64,000 bases of DNA, taken from assembly GCF_900101985.1 (NCBI RefSeq), contig NZ_FNAR01000007.1, forward strand, positions 78,636 to 142,635, written 5' to 3'. The position numbers were made by a program, and so were the translations under genes. Below the pieces are notes generated by a model that saw only the letters and a list, made by a program, of their open reading frames with translations, was not told the origin of the DNA and made no database searches. This stretch comes from Bhargavaea beijingensis (GTDB lineage Bacteria > Bacillota > Bacilli > Bacillales_A > Planococcaceae). Of this stretch, positions 18,822 through 28,600 are shown in pieces (positions within the stretch are counted from its first letter, which is position 1; each line of letters begins with the position of its first letter).

Positions 18822-20850
18822 ACCGGTCACTGCTTTGAAGGGCATCGGCAAAGAAGCCGCCGCTACACTTGGGAATCTTGGTGTCCGCACGGTGGAGGAC
18901 CTCGTCATGATGTTCCCTTACCGCCACGAAGACAACCGCCTGAAAGACCTGTCGGAAACCCCCCACGAAGAAAGGGTCACCATTGAAGGAAGGGTCGAAA
19001 GCGAACCTTCCGTTTTCTTTTCGGGAAAAAACAGATCCAGGCTGCAGATCCGCCTGCTTGCAGGACGCCACCTGGTCAAGGCGGTGTTCTTTAACCAGCA
19101 TTATCTCAGGCACCGGCTGGCGCCGGGAATGACGATCACGGTCACCGGAAAATGGGACCGCGGACGCCAGGTCATCAATGTCAGCTCCTTCAAGGAAGGC
19201 CCGAAACAGGCCGGGGAAGATTTTGAGCCGGTCTACAGCCTCAAGGGCGGCATGCACCAGAAAACGATCCGCCGGTATATCCGGACTGCCCTTGATGCAG
19301 TGGCGGGCGACCTGCCGGATCCGATGCCGGCCGAGCTGCTGGAGAGGTATAGACTTCCCGGGATCGCTGAGGCGCTCGAAGGCATGCACTTCCCGCGAGA
19401 TTCGGAACATGTCAAGCATGCGCGGCGCCGCTTTGTCTATGAAGAATTCCTCGGTTACCAGCTGAAGATGCAGGCGATCAAAAAAATCAGGAAGGAAGCG
19501 GGCAAGGGGGCGGAACACCATTACGACCTGGAAAAACTGAAGGCATTCATCGACTCTCTGCCGTTCGAACTCACCGGTGCACAAAAAAGGGTCGTCAACG
19601 AGCTTTGCGCGGAACTAAAGGAGCCTGTGCGGATGAACCGGCTCCTTCAGGGTGATGTCGGATCGGGCAAAACCGCCGTGGCGGCAATCACCCTTTATGC
19701 AACGATTACAGCCGGGGCACAGGGAGCGCTCATGGCTCCGACGGAAATCTTAGCCGAACAGCATGCCCAGACCCTGGCTGATTGGCTGGAGCCCTTCGGC
19801 GTGCGCATGGCCCTGCTCTCGGGCTCCACGAAGGTTAAAGCACGAAGGATCATCCTGGAGAAACTGGCAGAGGGGGAAATCGATCTCGTCATCGGCACCC
19901 ACGCCCTGATCCAGCCGGATGTGGTTTTCAAAAAGCTCGGACTCGTCATTACGGACGAGCAGCACCGGTTCGGAGTGGAGCAGCGCCGCGTCCTGAAGGA
20001 AAAGGGGGAAGACCCGGATGTGCTGTTCATGACGGCAACGCCGATTCCCCGGACGCTTGCCATCACGGCGTTTGGCGAAATGGATGTCTCCATTCTTGAC
20101 GAAATGCCTGCAGGCCGGCAGCCGATTGAAACCTATTGGACGAAGCGGGAGGCTCTCCCTGCGGTCCTCAAACGGATGGGGAAAGAGCTCCAGCAGGGCC
20201 GCCAGGCATACGTCATCTGTCCCCTCATCGAAGAATCCGACAAGCTGGATGTCCAGAACGCGGTCGACATGTACGAGCAGATCCGCCAGTATTTCGGCGG
20301 AAGATTCAATGTCGGCCTGATGCATGGCCGGCTCCATCCGGATGATAAAGAAGCGGTCATGCGGGAATTCTCCGAAGGCGGGCTTCATGTTCTTGTCTCG
20401 ACGACTGTCGTCGAAGTCGGCGTGAACGTACCAAACGCGTCATTCATGGTCATCTCGGATGCCGAGCGTTTCGGCCTTGCACAGCTGCACCAGCTCCGCG
20501 GCCGTGTCGGGCGCGGAGCACACAAGTCCTACTGCGTGCTCCTTGCAGACCCGAAAACGGAAATCGGCAAGGAGCGGATGCAGTCCATGACCGAGACGAA
20601 CGACGGTTTCCGCCTTGCCGAAAAGGACCTTGAACTCCGCGGTCCGGGCGACTTTTTCGGAAAACGCCAGAGCGGCATGCCGGACTTCAAAGTGGCGGAC
20701 CCCGTCCATGACTACCGCGCGCTCAATACCGCCAGGCTGGATGCGGAACAACTGATCGCATCCGAGGTATTTTGGAACAATCCGGAATATGAAACACTCC
20801 GGACCATGATCAAACAATCCGGAGCCCTATCCGACGAACGGATTGACTGA
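18808..20850 (+). CDS. recG: ATP-dependent DNA helicase RecG
   Basis: A 680-residue fork-reversal helicase. The N-terminal wedge/OB domain (about 1-220) binds branched DNA. The motor follows with GDVGSGKTAVA (Walker A), the TDEQHRFGVEQR motif (DEQH), MTATPIPRTLAI, and VEVGVNVPNASFM with the QLRGRVGRG arginine finger region. GTG 18808 is used; the start overlaps sdaAA. Position after sdaA and before fapR matches B. subtilis. Confidence 0.96.
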   Translation: MWLTEPVTALKGIGKEAAATLGNLGVRTVEDLVMMFPYRHEDNRLKDLSETPHEERVTIEGRVESEPSVFFSGKNRSRLQIRLLAGRHLVKAVFFNQHYLRHRLAPGMTITVTGKWDRGRQVINVSSFKEGPKQAGEDFEPVYSLKGGMHQKTIRRYIRTALDAVAGDLPDPMPAELLERYRLPGIAEALEGMHFPRDSEHVKHARRRFVYEEFLGYQLKMQAIKKIRKEAGKGAEHHYDLEKLKAFIDSLPFELTGAQKRVVNELCAELKEPVRMNRLLQGDVGSGKTAVAAITLYATITAGAQGALMAPTEILAEQHAQTLADWLEPFGVRMALLSGSTKVKARRIILEKLAEGEIDLVIGTHALIQPDVVFKKLGLVITDEQHRFGVEQRRVLKEKGEDPDVLFMTATPIPRTLAITAFGEMDVSILDEMPAGRQPIETYWTKREALPAVLKRMGKELQQGRQAYVICPLIEESDKLDVQNAVDMYEQIRQYFGGRFNVGLMHGRLHPDDKEAVMREFSEGGLHVLVSTTVVEVGVNVPNASFMVISDAERFGLAQLHQLRGRVGRGAHKSYCVLLADPKTEIGKERMQSMTETNDGFRLAEKDLELRGPGDFFGKRQSGMPDFKVADPVHDYRALNTARLDAEQLIASEVFWNNPEYETLRTMIKQSGALSDERID

Positions 20851-20852
20851 AC

Positions 20853-20876
20853 CGAATCCGTTTGTCGGATTTTTTG
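20853..20876 (+). terminator. Intrinsic terminator of recG
   Basis: A short stem AATCCG/CGGATT (20855-20860 with 20866-20871) followed by six T. Confidence 0.75.
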
Positions 20877-20906
20877 TGTTGCAGAAATTAAAATGGCGGA
20901 GACAAA

Positions 20907-21155
20907 GTGGTTGAACTGATAACGTTGCCCTGGTCCAAGCTATTGCCGTGCCCGCAACCCGAGCCTTTGCTCGCCGCGCTGGCGTTGGAAGAGAAAGCGG
21001 TTGCCCGGCTGTCCGCAGCGGAAATCGAAGAATTGAGTCGTGAGAAAAAGTCAATGGGCAAAGCAATATCGCAGATACTGCCAAAGCAAAGTAGTCCAGC
21101 ATGGTTGCAATCTGCCCTATTGGTTTTATATACTCATATTAGTACCAAGTGCTAA
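20907..21155 (+). CDS. Unassigned 82-codon ORF ahead of fapR
   Basis: An open frame starts with GTG at 20907 behind a GGAGA site and runs 82 codons to a TAA that is part of the FapR operator. I do not recognise the product. Residues 20-60 are Ala-, Glu- and Leu-rich and could form a helix ([19 protein letters not shown]); the end is hydrophobic ([13 protein letters not shown]). The first 50 codons have G/C-rich third positions like the neighbours; the last 30 do not and overlap the fapR promoter. It may be a real small protein, a gene remnant or chance. The 321-base gap between recG and fapR holds nothing else besides the terminator, promoter and operator. Confidence 0.3.
   Translation: MVELITLPWSKLLPCPQPEPLLAALALEEKAVARLSAAEIEELSREKKSMGKAISQILPKQSSPAWLQSALLVLYTHISTKC
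21105..21134 (+). promoter_or_regulatory. Sigma-A promoter of the fapR operon
   Basis: TTGCAA (21105-21110) and TATACT (21129-21134) are 18 bases apart. The predicted start point falls at or in the FapR operator just downstream. Confidence 0.65.
21139..21155 (+). promoter_or_regulatory. FapR operator
   Basis: TTAGTACCAAGTGCTAA is a 17-bp inverted repeat matching the well-known FapR site (TTAGTACC-N-N-N-type half-sites with TTAA/CTAA ends). It begins four bases after the -10 box, so bound FapR would block initiation. This fits autorepression of fapR-plsX-fabD-fabG, relieved by malonyl-CoA. Confidence 0.85.
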
Positions 21156-21171
21156 ATCCGGTGGTGAAAAC

Positions 21172-21750
21172 ATGAAACTGCAGAAACGAGAGCGCCAGGC
21201 CCGCCTGTCTTCGCTGTTGGAGGAGAACCCGCTGCTCACGGACGGCGATCTCGCCGAACATTTCGGAGTCAGCGTCCAAACCATTCGGCTGGACCGGATG
21301 GAAAAGGGAATTCCCGAACTGCGGGAACGGCTGAAAGATGTGGCCGTCCGTTCACTTGATGACGTCAAGTCACTGCCGATCGATGAAGTCATCGGCGACA
21401 TCATCGATATAGAGCTGGACAAGCGCGCGGTGTCCGTGTTCGACGTCACGAGGGATCACGTCTTCCAGCGCAACGGCATCGCGAGGGGGCATCATCTGTT
21501 CGCGCAGGCGAACTCCCTGGCCGTGGCCGTCATCGACGACGAGCTTGCGCTTACCGCAAAATCCTCGCTGAACTTCATCAAGCCTGTAAGGGCAGGAGAA
21601 CGGGTCGTCGCAAAAGCGGCGGTTCGGCCGGGGGAACGCCCCCGCCGGACCATTGTGGAAGTGATCTCGACGGTGGGTGATGAGCCTGTTTTCACCGGAA
21701 CCTTTGAAATGTACCGGACCCACGAGAGCGGAAAAGAGGGACAATCATGA
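21172..21750 (+). CDS. fapR: Transcriptional repressor of fatty acid and phospholipid synthesis FapR
   Basis: A 192-residue repressor. An N-terminal DeoR-like helix-turn-helix ([21 protein letters not shown]) is followed by the linker helix [12 protein letters not shown] and a hot-dog domain that binds malonyl-CoA ([29 protein letters not shown]). I start at ATG 21172 ([12 protein letters not shown]), which aligns with the B. subtilis start; an in-frame ATG at 21040 lies upstream of the promoter and operator and cannot be used from that promoter. It is first in the lipid operon and overlaps plsX. Confidence 0.95.
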   Translation: MKLQKRERQARLSSLLEENPLLTDGDLAEHFGVSVQTIRLDRMEKGIPELRERLKDVAVRSLDDVKSLPIDEVIGDIIDIELDKRAVSVFDVTRDHVFQRNGIARGHHLFAQANSLAVAVIDDELALTAKSSLNFIKPVRAGERVVAKAAVRPGERPRRTIVEVISTVGDEPVFTGTFEMYRTHESGKEGQS

Positions 21751-22742
21751 TCATAGCAGTAGACGGAATGGGAGGCGACCATGCCCCCGATGCGACTGTG
21801 GAAGGAGTGCGCCAGGCACTTGAGGCGTTCCCGGACATCCAAATCCGGCTATACGGGGATACCGGCCGCATCGAACCGATGATCGGGGCGCATGAGCGCC
21901 TGGAGCTCGTCCATTGCACCGAAAAAATCGAAGGGGATGATGAACCGGTCCGTGCTGTCCGGCGGAAAAAAGATTCCTCCCTGGTGCGCATGGCGCAGGC
22001 GGTCCGCGACAGTGAGGCCGATGCGGGAGTCAGTGCAGGAAACACGGGTGCGCTCATGGCTGCAGGGCTGTTCGTTGTCGGCCGCTTGGACGGAGTCGAC
22101 CGTCCGGCACTTGCGCCGACGCTTCCGACGCTCGACGGAAGAGGGTTCGTCATGCTCGATATGGGGGCCAATGCCGATGCTAAACCGCAACATCTTGCGC
22201 AGTACGCAGTGATGGGCAGCATTTATGCGGAGCAGGTCCGGGGAATCCGGAACCCGCGGGTCGGCCTTCTCAATATCGGAACTGAAGAAAACAAAGGAAA
22301 CGATCTGACGAAGGAAGCCCATGCCCTCATCGCCGATGCTCCGGTTAACTTCATCGGAAATGTGGAGGCACGGGATCTGCTAAGCGGCATCGCCGACGTC
22401 GTCGTGACCGACGGCTTCACCGGCAACATGGTGCTGAAAACAATTGAAGGGACCGCCCAGGGTCTTATGTCCATGATCAAGGACACCTTCATGTCCAATG
22501 CAAAAGGCAAGATTGCCGGCCTTCTCGTCAAGGACGGACTCAAGGATCTGAAAACGAAAATGGATTACACAGAGTACGGCGGTGCCGGCCTGTTCGGCCT
22601 GAAAGCACCGCTGATCAAAGCGCACGGATCTTCCAATGCCAATGCCATCATGAACGCCATCCGCCAAGCCAGGACCATGGCCGGCCACGGCGTGACGGAA
22701 CGCATCGGAGAGACGATCGGAAGGATGGGGGAACATGAGTAA
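21747..22742 (+). CDS. plsX: Phosphate acyltransferase PlsX
   Basis: A 331-residue peripheral membrane enzyme that converts acyl-ACP and phosphate to acyl-phosphate for PlsY. It begins [14 protein letters not shown], the family signature, followed by [12 protein letters not shown] and the late [15 protein letters not shown]. It is coupled to fapR by a four-base overlap and overlaps fabD by eight bases. Expression should follow the FapR operator upstream. Confidence 0.97.
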   Translation: MIIAVDGMGGDHAPDATVEGVRQALEAFPDIQIRLYGDTGRIEPMIGAHERLELVHCTEKIEGDDEPVRAVRRKKDSSLVRMAQAVRDSEADAGVSAGNTGALMAAGLFVVGRLDGVDRPALAPTLPTLDGRGFVMLDMGANADAKPQHLAQYAVMGSIYAEQVRGIRNPRVGLLNIGTEENKGNDLTKEAHALIADAPVNFIGNVEARDLLSGIADVVVTDGFTGNMVLKTIEGTAQGLMSMIKDTFMSNAKGKIAGLLVKDGLKDLKTKMDYTEYGGAGLFGLKAPLIKAHGSSNANAIMNAIRQARTMAGHGVTERIGETIGRMGEHE

Positions 22743-23679
22743 GATTGCATTTGTCTTTCCGGGCCAAGGTTCGCAGAAAGTCGGCATGGCCTCGGAATTC
22801 ATCGGAAACGGCACAGCTTTCGGCAACTTTGCCGATGAGGCGGACAGCCGTCTCGGCATCGGGCTGAGCAAGCTGATGCAAGAAGGACCGCAGGAAGAAC
22901 TGACACTCACCTACCATGCGCAGCCTGCGCTTCTGACCGCAGGTGCAGCGATTGATGCTGCGCTGAAGGCCGCGGGCATCCGCCCGGACTATGCCGCCGG
23001 ACACAGCCTCGGGGAATATTCTGCGCTTGTATCGGCGGGTGTGTTGCCGTTCGGTGATGCAGTTGAGACCGTCCACCGCAGAGGCTTGTACATGAACGAG
23101 GCTGTTCCGGCAGGAGAAGGGGCGATGGCCGCCATTCTCGGCCTCGGTGCCGGGGAGCTGAGTCGCGTGACTGATGAAGTGTCCGGGGAAGGGTACCCGG
23201 TCCAGCCGGCTAATCTGAATTGCCCGGGACAGATTGTGATCTCCGGCAGCAAGCGCGGTGTTGAACTGGCTTGCGAGGCGGCGAAGGCCGCTGGTGCCAA
23301 GCGGGCGATTCCGCTTGATGTCAGCGGACCGTTCCATTCCGCTCTCATGAAGCCTGCGGCACAGAAACTGCAGGCACAGCTGGACTCCGTCGGATTCGGC
23401 CAGGCGGAATTCCCGGTCATTGCAAATGTCACCGCGGAACCCGTCCGGGAGTCCGGACAGATCAAACAGCTACTTGTGGAGCAGTTATATTCACCGGTGC
23501 GCTGGGAAGAATCTGTGCGGAACATGCTGGATCTCGGCGTGACACGCTTTATCGAGTGCGGACCCGGCGGCGTGCTGTCCGGACTGATCCGGAAAATCGA
23601 CCGTTCTGCCACTGTCCTCAAGGTCGAAGATACGGAAACATTGAAACAGGCCGTCGAGACGGCGAAAGGATGGTCGTGA
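22735..23679 (+). CDS. fabD: Malonyl-CoA-ACP transacylase
   Basis: A 314-residue enzyme that moves malonyl from CoA to ACP to start type II fatty acid synthesis. The acyltransferase site [11 protein letters not shown] places the active Ser at residue 91; the second catalytic residue is His in [22 protein letters not shown] at the start contains the oxyanion-hole Gln. It is in the fapR operon, immediately followed by fabG. Confidence 0.97.
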   Translation: MSKIAFVFPGQGSQKVGMASEFIGNGTAFGNFADEADSRLGIGLSKLMQEGPQEELTLTYHAQPALLTAGAAIDAALKAAGIRPDYAAGHSLGEYSALVSAGVLPFGDAVETVHRRGLYMNEAVPAGEGAMAAILGLGAGELSRVTDEVSGEGYPVQPANLNCPGQIVISGSKRGVELACEAAKAAGAKRAIPLDVSGPFHSALMKPAAQKLQAQLDSVGFGQAEFPVIANVTAEPVRESGQIKQLLVEQLYSPVRWEESVRNMLDLGVTRFIECGPGGVLSGLIRKIDRSATVLKVEDTETLKQAVETAKGWS

Positions 23680-24426
23680 ATGGGCAAACTTACCGGTAAA
23701 TCCGCTATTGTGACAGGGGCTTCGCGCGGCATTGGACGAGCCATTGCCATCGCCCTCGCAAAAGAAGGCGCAAAGGTCGCCGTGAACTTTGCGGGAAGCG
23801 AAGACAAGGCCGCTGAGACGGTCAGGATGATTGAGGAAACGGGCGGTGAGGCGTTTGCCGTCCGGGCTTCCGTCAGCAGCCAGGAGGACGTCAAGCAGCT
23901 TGTTGATGAGACGATGGAACGCTTCGGCTCCATAGACATCCTTGTCAACAACGCAGGCATCACGAAAGACAATCTTCTGATGCGCATGAAAGAGGAAGAG
24001 TGGGATGATGTGCTGTCGACCAACCTGAAAGGGGTCTTTCTCTGCACAAAGGCTGTCGCGCGGCCGATGATGAAAAAACGGTCCGGCACGATCGTCAACC
24101 TGGCGTCCGTCGTCGGAGTCGCAGGCAATGCCGGCCAGGCCAACTACGTTGCAGCCAAGGCGGGCGTCATCGGACTCACGAAGACGGCGGCCAAGGAGCT
24201 GGCCACACGTGGCATCAGGGTCAATGCCGTTGCCCCCGGTTTCATCACGACCGATATGACGGACAAGCTTCCCGAAGAAGTGAAGGAAGCGATGATGAGC
24301 CAGATCCCGCTCGGCAAGCTCGGGGATCCCGTAAACGTGGCCCGTGCCGTCGTTTTCCTCGCTTCGGATGATTCGGCATACATTACCGGGCAGACTCTCC
24401 ATGTTGACGGCGGAATGGTGATGTAA
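23680..24426 (+). CDS. fabG: 3-oxoacyl-ACP reductase FabG
   Basis: A 248-residue short-chain dehydrogenase that reduces 3-oxoacyl-ACP with NADPH. The cofactor loop is TGASRGIGR (residues 12-20), NNAGIT follows, and the catalytic triad is Ser143, Tyr156 and Lys160 (NYVAAKAG). It starts one base after the fabD stop, with a GAAAGGATGG-type binding site inside fabD. Confidence 0.96.
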   Translation: MGKLTGKSAIVTGASRGIGRAIAIALAKEGAKVAVNFAGSEDKAAETVRMIEETGGEAFAVRASVSSQEDVKQLVDETMERFGSIDILVNNAGITKDNLLMRMKEEEWDDVLSTNLKGVFLCTKAVARPMMKKRSGTIVNLASVVGVAGNAGQANYVAAKAGVIGLTKTAAKELATRGIRVNAVAPGFITTDMTDKLPEEVKEAMMSQIPLGKLGDPVNVARAVVFLASDDSAYITGQTLHVDGGMVM

Positions 24427-24429
24427 CCC

Positions 24430-24458
24430 TTGTCGCGGGACGGGCTGCCTGTCATACT
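24430..24458 (+). promoter_or_regulatory. Weak candidate promoter of acpP
   Basis: TTGTCG and CATACT are 17 bases apart in the 112-base gap between fabG and acpP. Both boxes deviate from consensus. acpP usually needs much higher expression than fabG, so an extra promoter is expected here. Confidence 0.3.
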
Positions 24459-24538
24459 GATTGGGTGGCCGGAAAAGCGGAAGGCATCCGCCGAAGCAGA
24501 CCGATAAACAGACTCTCCCGTGAGAGGAGGTGAACGTA

Positions 24539-24775
24539 TTGGCAACTGTTCTGGAACGTGTGACAAAAGTGATCGTCGACCGTCTCGGCGTTGATGAGAG
24601 CGAAGTGAAGCCTGAAGCATCCTTCCGTGAGGATCTCGGCGCGGACTCTCTTGACGTCGTGGAGCTCGTCATGGAGCTCGAGGACGAATTCGACCTTGAA
24701 ATCTCCGATGAAGATGCGGAGAAAATCGGAACTGTCGGAGACGCAGTTTCTTATATTGAGGAAAAGACCGCGTAA
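24539..24775 (+). CDS. acpP: Acyl carrier protein
   Basis: A 78-residue acidic carrier. The phosphopantetheine attachment Ser37 lies in [11 protein letters not shown] choose TTG 24539 (MATVLERV) because it has a full AGGAGGTGA site at the right distance and gives the usual length; the in-frame GTG at 24530 lies within that site and cannot be used well. An essential, highly made protein with a TTG start is unusual and may be part of its control. Confidence 0.95.
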   Translation: MATVLERVTKVIVDRLGVDESEVKPEASFREDLGADSLDVVELVMELEDEFDLEISDEDAEKIGTVGDAVSYIEEKTA

Positions 24776-24785
24776 TCGGTTTTGA

Positions 24786-24832
24786 AGAGGCAGGCGAGCA
24801 GTCCGGAGACGGACCGGCGCCAGCCTCTTTTG
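24786..24832 (+). terminator. Terminator after acpP
   Basis: AGAGGC (24786-24791) pairs with GCCTCT (24823-24828), continues through GGCG/CGCC after an A-A mismatch, and encloses a GTCCG-GAGA-CGGAC hairpin. TTTT follows. Confidence 0.75.
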
Positions 24833-24898
24833 CCGTTTTGCGTTACCCTGCCGAAAGGGGTAAACTTAGCATATATCCACAACGGAAAGGCAGATCTG

Positions 24899-25660
24899 AT
24901 GACTATGAACAAAAAAGAGCGCCACATCAAAAAAGGTTCCTATCCGGAATCTGTCCATAAGCGATTTGCCGATTTTGAGGAGAACATCGGCTTCACTTTC
25001 GGTGACCCGACCCTCCTATACCGTGCCTTCACTCACTCCTCATATGTGAACGAGCATCGGAAGAGGATCCATGATGACAACGAGCGCCTTGAATTTCTGG
25101 GCGATGCCGTCCTGGAACTGGCCGTCTCCCGTTTTCTGTTTGAGACTTATCCATCCATGAGCGAAGGCGAACTGACCAAGCTGCGCGCTGCAATCGTCTG
25201 CGAACCGTCCCTCGTCCAGTTTGCGGATGAGCTGGATTTCGGCCGTTATGTCCTGCTCGGCAAAGGCGAAGAGCAGACCGGGGGGCGCACGCGTCCATCC
25301 CTTTTGGCCGACGTGTTTGAAGCGTTTGTCGGTGCACTTTATTTGGACAACGGATTCGACAAGGTTGTCGGATTCCTTGAAAAGATCGTTTTCCCGAAAG
25401 TGAAGGTCGGTGCTTTTTCCCATGTGATGGATTACAAGAGCCAGCTGCAGGAAATGGTCCAGCAGTCGTCAAACGGCCAGCTTCACTATGAGATTGTTGA
25501 CGAAAAGGGTCCTGCTCATGACCGGGTATTCGTTTCGGCTGTCACGATCGGTGGAAATGAACTGGGCCGGGGCGAGGGCAAGTCGAAAAAAGAGGCGGAG
25601 CAGCTGGCTGCCCGCCATGCCATCAGCGAACTGCGCAAAATTGAAGGGCAGGCGGAATGA
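24899..25660 (+). CDS. rnc: Ribonuclease III
   Basis: A 253-residue double-strand RNA endonuclease that processes rRNA and mRNA. The catalytic signature [14 protein letters not shown] holds the acidic residues; [10 protein letters not shown] and the second acidic cluster ([13 protein letters not shown]) follow. A C-terminal dsRNA-binding domain ends [19 protein letters not shown] start at ATG 24899 (MTMNKKERH) with a GGAAAGG binding site; longer in-frame starts reach into the acpP terminator. smc begins two bases after the stop. Confidence 0.94.
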   Translation: MTMNKKERHIKKGSYPESVHKRFADFEENIGFTFGDPTLLYRAFTHSSYVNEHRKRIHDDNERLEFLGDAVLELAVSRFLFETYPSMSEGELTKLRAAIVCEPSLVQFADELDFGRYVLLGKGEEQTGGRTRPSLLADVFEAFVGALYLDNGFDKVVGFLEKIVFPKVKVGAFSHVMDYKSQLQEMVQQSSNGQLHYEIVDEKGPAHDRVFVSAVTIGGNELGRGEGKSKKEAEQLAARHAISELRKIEGQAE

Positions 25661-25661
25661 C

Positions 25662-28600
25662 TTGTATCTGAAGCGACTGGAAATTATCGGGTTCAAGTCG
25701 TTCGGTGAACGGATCGGCCTGGACTTTGTGCCGGGAGTGACGGCCGTCGTCGGGCCAAACGGCAGCGGAAAAAGCAACATCACCGACGCCATCCGGTGGG
25801 TCCTCGGTGAACAGTCGGCAAAAACCCTGCGCGGAGGCAAGATGGAAGATGTGATTTTCTCGGGAAGTGATTCCAGGAAAGCCCTGAACTTCGCAGAGGT
25901 CACTCTCATTCTCGACAACTCCGATGGCCGCGTGCCGCTTGATTTCAGTGAAATCAGTGTCACGCGCCGCGTGTTCCGTTCCGGAGACAGCGAATACCAG
26001 ATCAACCGGCAGGACTGCCGGCTCCGGGACATCGTCGATTTGTTCATGGATTCGGGGCTCGGAAAAGAGGCATTCTCCGTCATCTCACAGGGACGCGTCG
26101 ATGAAATTCTGAACAGCAAGCCGGAAGACCGGCGCGCAATCTTCGAGGAAGCGGCGGGCGTGCTCAAGTATAAGCAGCGCCGCCGAAAAGCCGAACATAA
26201 GCTGTTCGAAACGGAAGACAACCTCAACCGGGTGCTGGATATCCTTCACGAGCTTGACGGGCGACTAGAACCGCTTCGGATCCAGGCATCCGCTGCGAAA
26301 GACTATCTCGCGATGTCCGGAGAGCTGGATGAAATCGGCGCCGCACTTCTTTCTTATGACATCCGGGAAAATGAAAAGCAACTGGCGGATGTCCGCAAGC
26401 AACTGGAAGAAGCAACCGGACTTGAACATGCCGCCGCAGAAGAAGCCGGACGCCATGAATCAGAGCTCGGCCGGCTCCGCGCTGAGGCGGAAAAGCTCGC
26501 TGCAACACTGGACGGTCTGCACAACGCACTGGCGGAAGCGGGCGCGAATGTTGAAAAATGGGAAGGCCGCAAGCAGGTGCTCGCCGAGCGGAAGACCCAT
26601 GCCGAGCGTCAGCTCGAACGGCTGCGGGATGACCTGGCGGAAACGGAGCAAACAGCCGGCAGGCTCAGGCAAAGGAAAGAGCAGGCAGAGCGGGAAGCGA
26701 CTATCCGGAAAAAAGCACTCCGGGAAGCACGGTCCGAAATCCGCCGGCTGCAGGAAGTCATGGACCGCCCGCTTGATGAGACCGCCCGGAGAATAGACGA
26801 ACTGAAATCCGCTTATATCGAATTGCTGAACGAAGAGGCGGCCGTGAAAAACGAGCTCAAACATCTTACGCAACAGCTTGAATATCAGTCCGAATCCGCC
26901 CAACGGAACCGTGCCCGGGCGGGAGAGGCGCGTGCGGAATGGGAAGAGGCCTCCGCGGCGCTTGCCGGTGCGGAACAGGAGCTTGCCGGCATGAAGGAGC
27001 GGCTCTCATCTGTACGGTCGGATGAAGCGGAGCTGGCTGCGTCGAGAGAGCAGACTGCGGCCGAGCTGAACGGGAAACAGGAACAGTTGTACAAGGCCTA
27101 CAGCCTGCTTGAAAAACTGAAGGGCCGGCGGGAAGCCCTTCTTTCCATGGAAGCGGAATTCGCCGGATTCCATACAGGTGTCCGTGAAGTGCTCCGTGCA
27201 GCCGAAAGCAACCGTCTGGACGGCATCGAAGGGGCGGTCGCCTCACTTGTCGCAGTGAAAAAGGAGTTTGCCGGTGCCGCTGAAACGGCCCTCGGTGCAG
27301 CTGCGCAGAATATCGTGACCATCACGGAAGCTGATGCCCGCCAGGCGATCGGCTATCTGAAAAAAAGCAGGAAGGGCCGGGCCACATTCCTGCCGCTATC
27401 CGTGATGAAGCCTCGCAGGGTGGATCCTTCTTCCCTGAGCCGCGCTTCTTCACACGAAGACTTTATCGGGACAGGGGACACGGTCGTCACTGCCGAAGAA
27501 AAGTACATGCCGATTGTGCAGAACCTGCTCGGCAATGTCCTCATTTCCCGCACCCTGAAAGGTGCCAATGAAATCGGCAAGATGATCGGACACCGCTACC
27601 GCGTCGTGACCCTGGACGGCGATGTCGTCAATGCCGGAGGCTCAATGACCGGCGGGGGGGTGGACCGGGGCAACCCGATCTTCATGAGGAAGGCGGAGCT
27701 TGGACAGGTGACCGCTGATGCCGTCCGTCTTGAAAAGTCGATCGGCAACGCCGAAAAGGTCATTGCCTCGCTGAAGCAACAGTTGACGGCACAATCGGAA
27801 AATCTTGATCGGGTGAGGGAAGAGCGTGAAGCGCTGACGGAGAAGGAAGTGGCAATCGTCGGCAGGGTCGCGGAACTGAAGGCGGCGGAACGCCGGCTGG
27901 CCGATCGCCTGGCCATGTTCGGTGACGAGGAGTCCGGCACTACGGTCCTGACAACCGGCATCCGTGGCCGCATCCGGGAGGCCGAATCACGGCAGGCTGC
28001 CCTCAAGGAAGAGCTTGGCCGGGCATCCGGTGAAATCGAAGAGATGACAGGCCTTTATGAAGAAGGGCGGACCGAGCGCGACCGGATGAACAACCGGCTT
28101 GGCGACCTCAAACAGGAATCCGCCGTGCTTGCCGAACAGCTTGCACAGGCAGAAGCCGCTTCTGCTGCGGTCGAGGAAGAGCTGGCTGCGCTGCTTGCCA
28201 GAGAAGAACGGCTCCGGGAAGAAATGGAGTGGACAGCCGGAGGAGATGCCGGATCAAGCCCCGAGGAAGCCGAGAACGAACTTCAGACATGGAAAGAAAA
28301 GAAGGCGTCTCTCGAAAAAGAGCTGTCGCTGACGCTATCTCTTCGGGAATCCCTCCAGCAGGACATCGCTTCGGCGGAAGCGAGATTCCGTCGTGCGGCG
28401 GAAAAGAAGGCGGTGCATTCGACCACTGTACGGGAAGCTGAGCTCCGTGCGGGCCGAATCACCTATGAGCTTGGATCACTCCGCAGTTCGCTCGAAGAGG
28501 ACTACGGAATCGATGAACTGCCGGATGCCGGAATCGGATTCCCCGAGAATCTGGCACCGGAGGAAGCCAGGAAGAAAGTACGGCTCCTGAAGCAGTCAAT

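Noticed and set aside
20827..21102. A 91-codon minus-strand open frame upstream of fapR
   Set aside because: It includes the recG terminator and the end of recG in antisense and lacks a credible start region.
24427..24538. Riboswitch or T-box in the acpP leader
   Set aside because: Only a small GCGGA/TCCGC hairpin is visible; no known conserved core could be matched.
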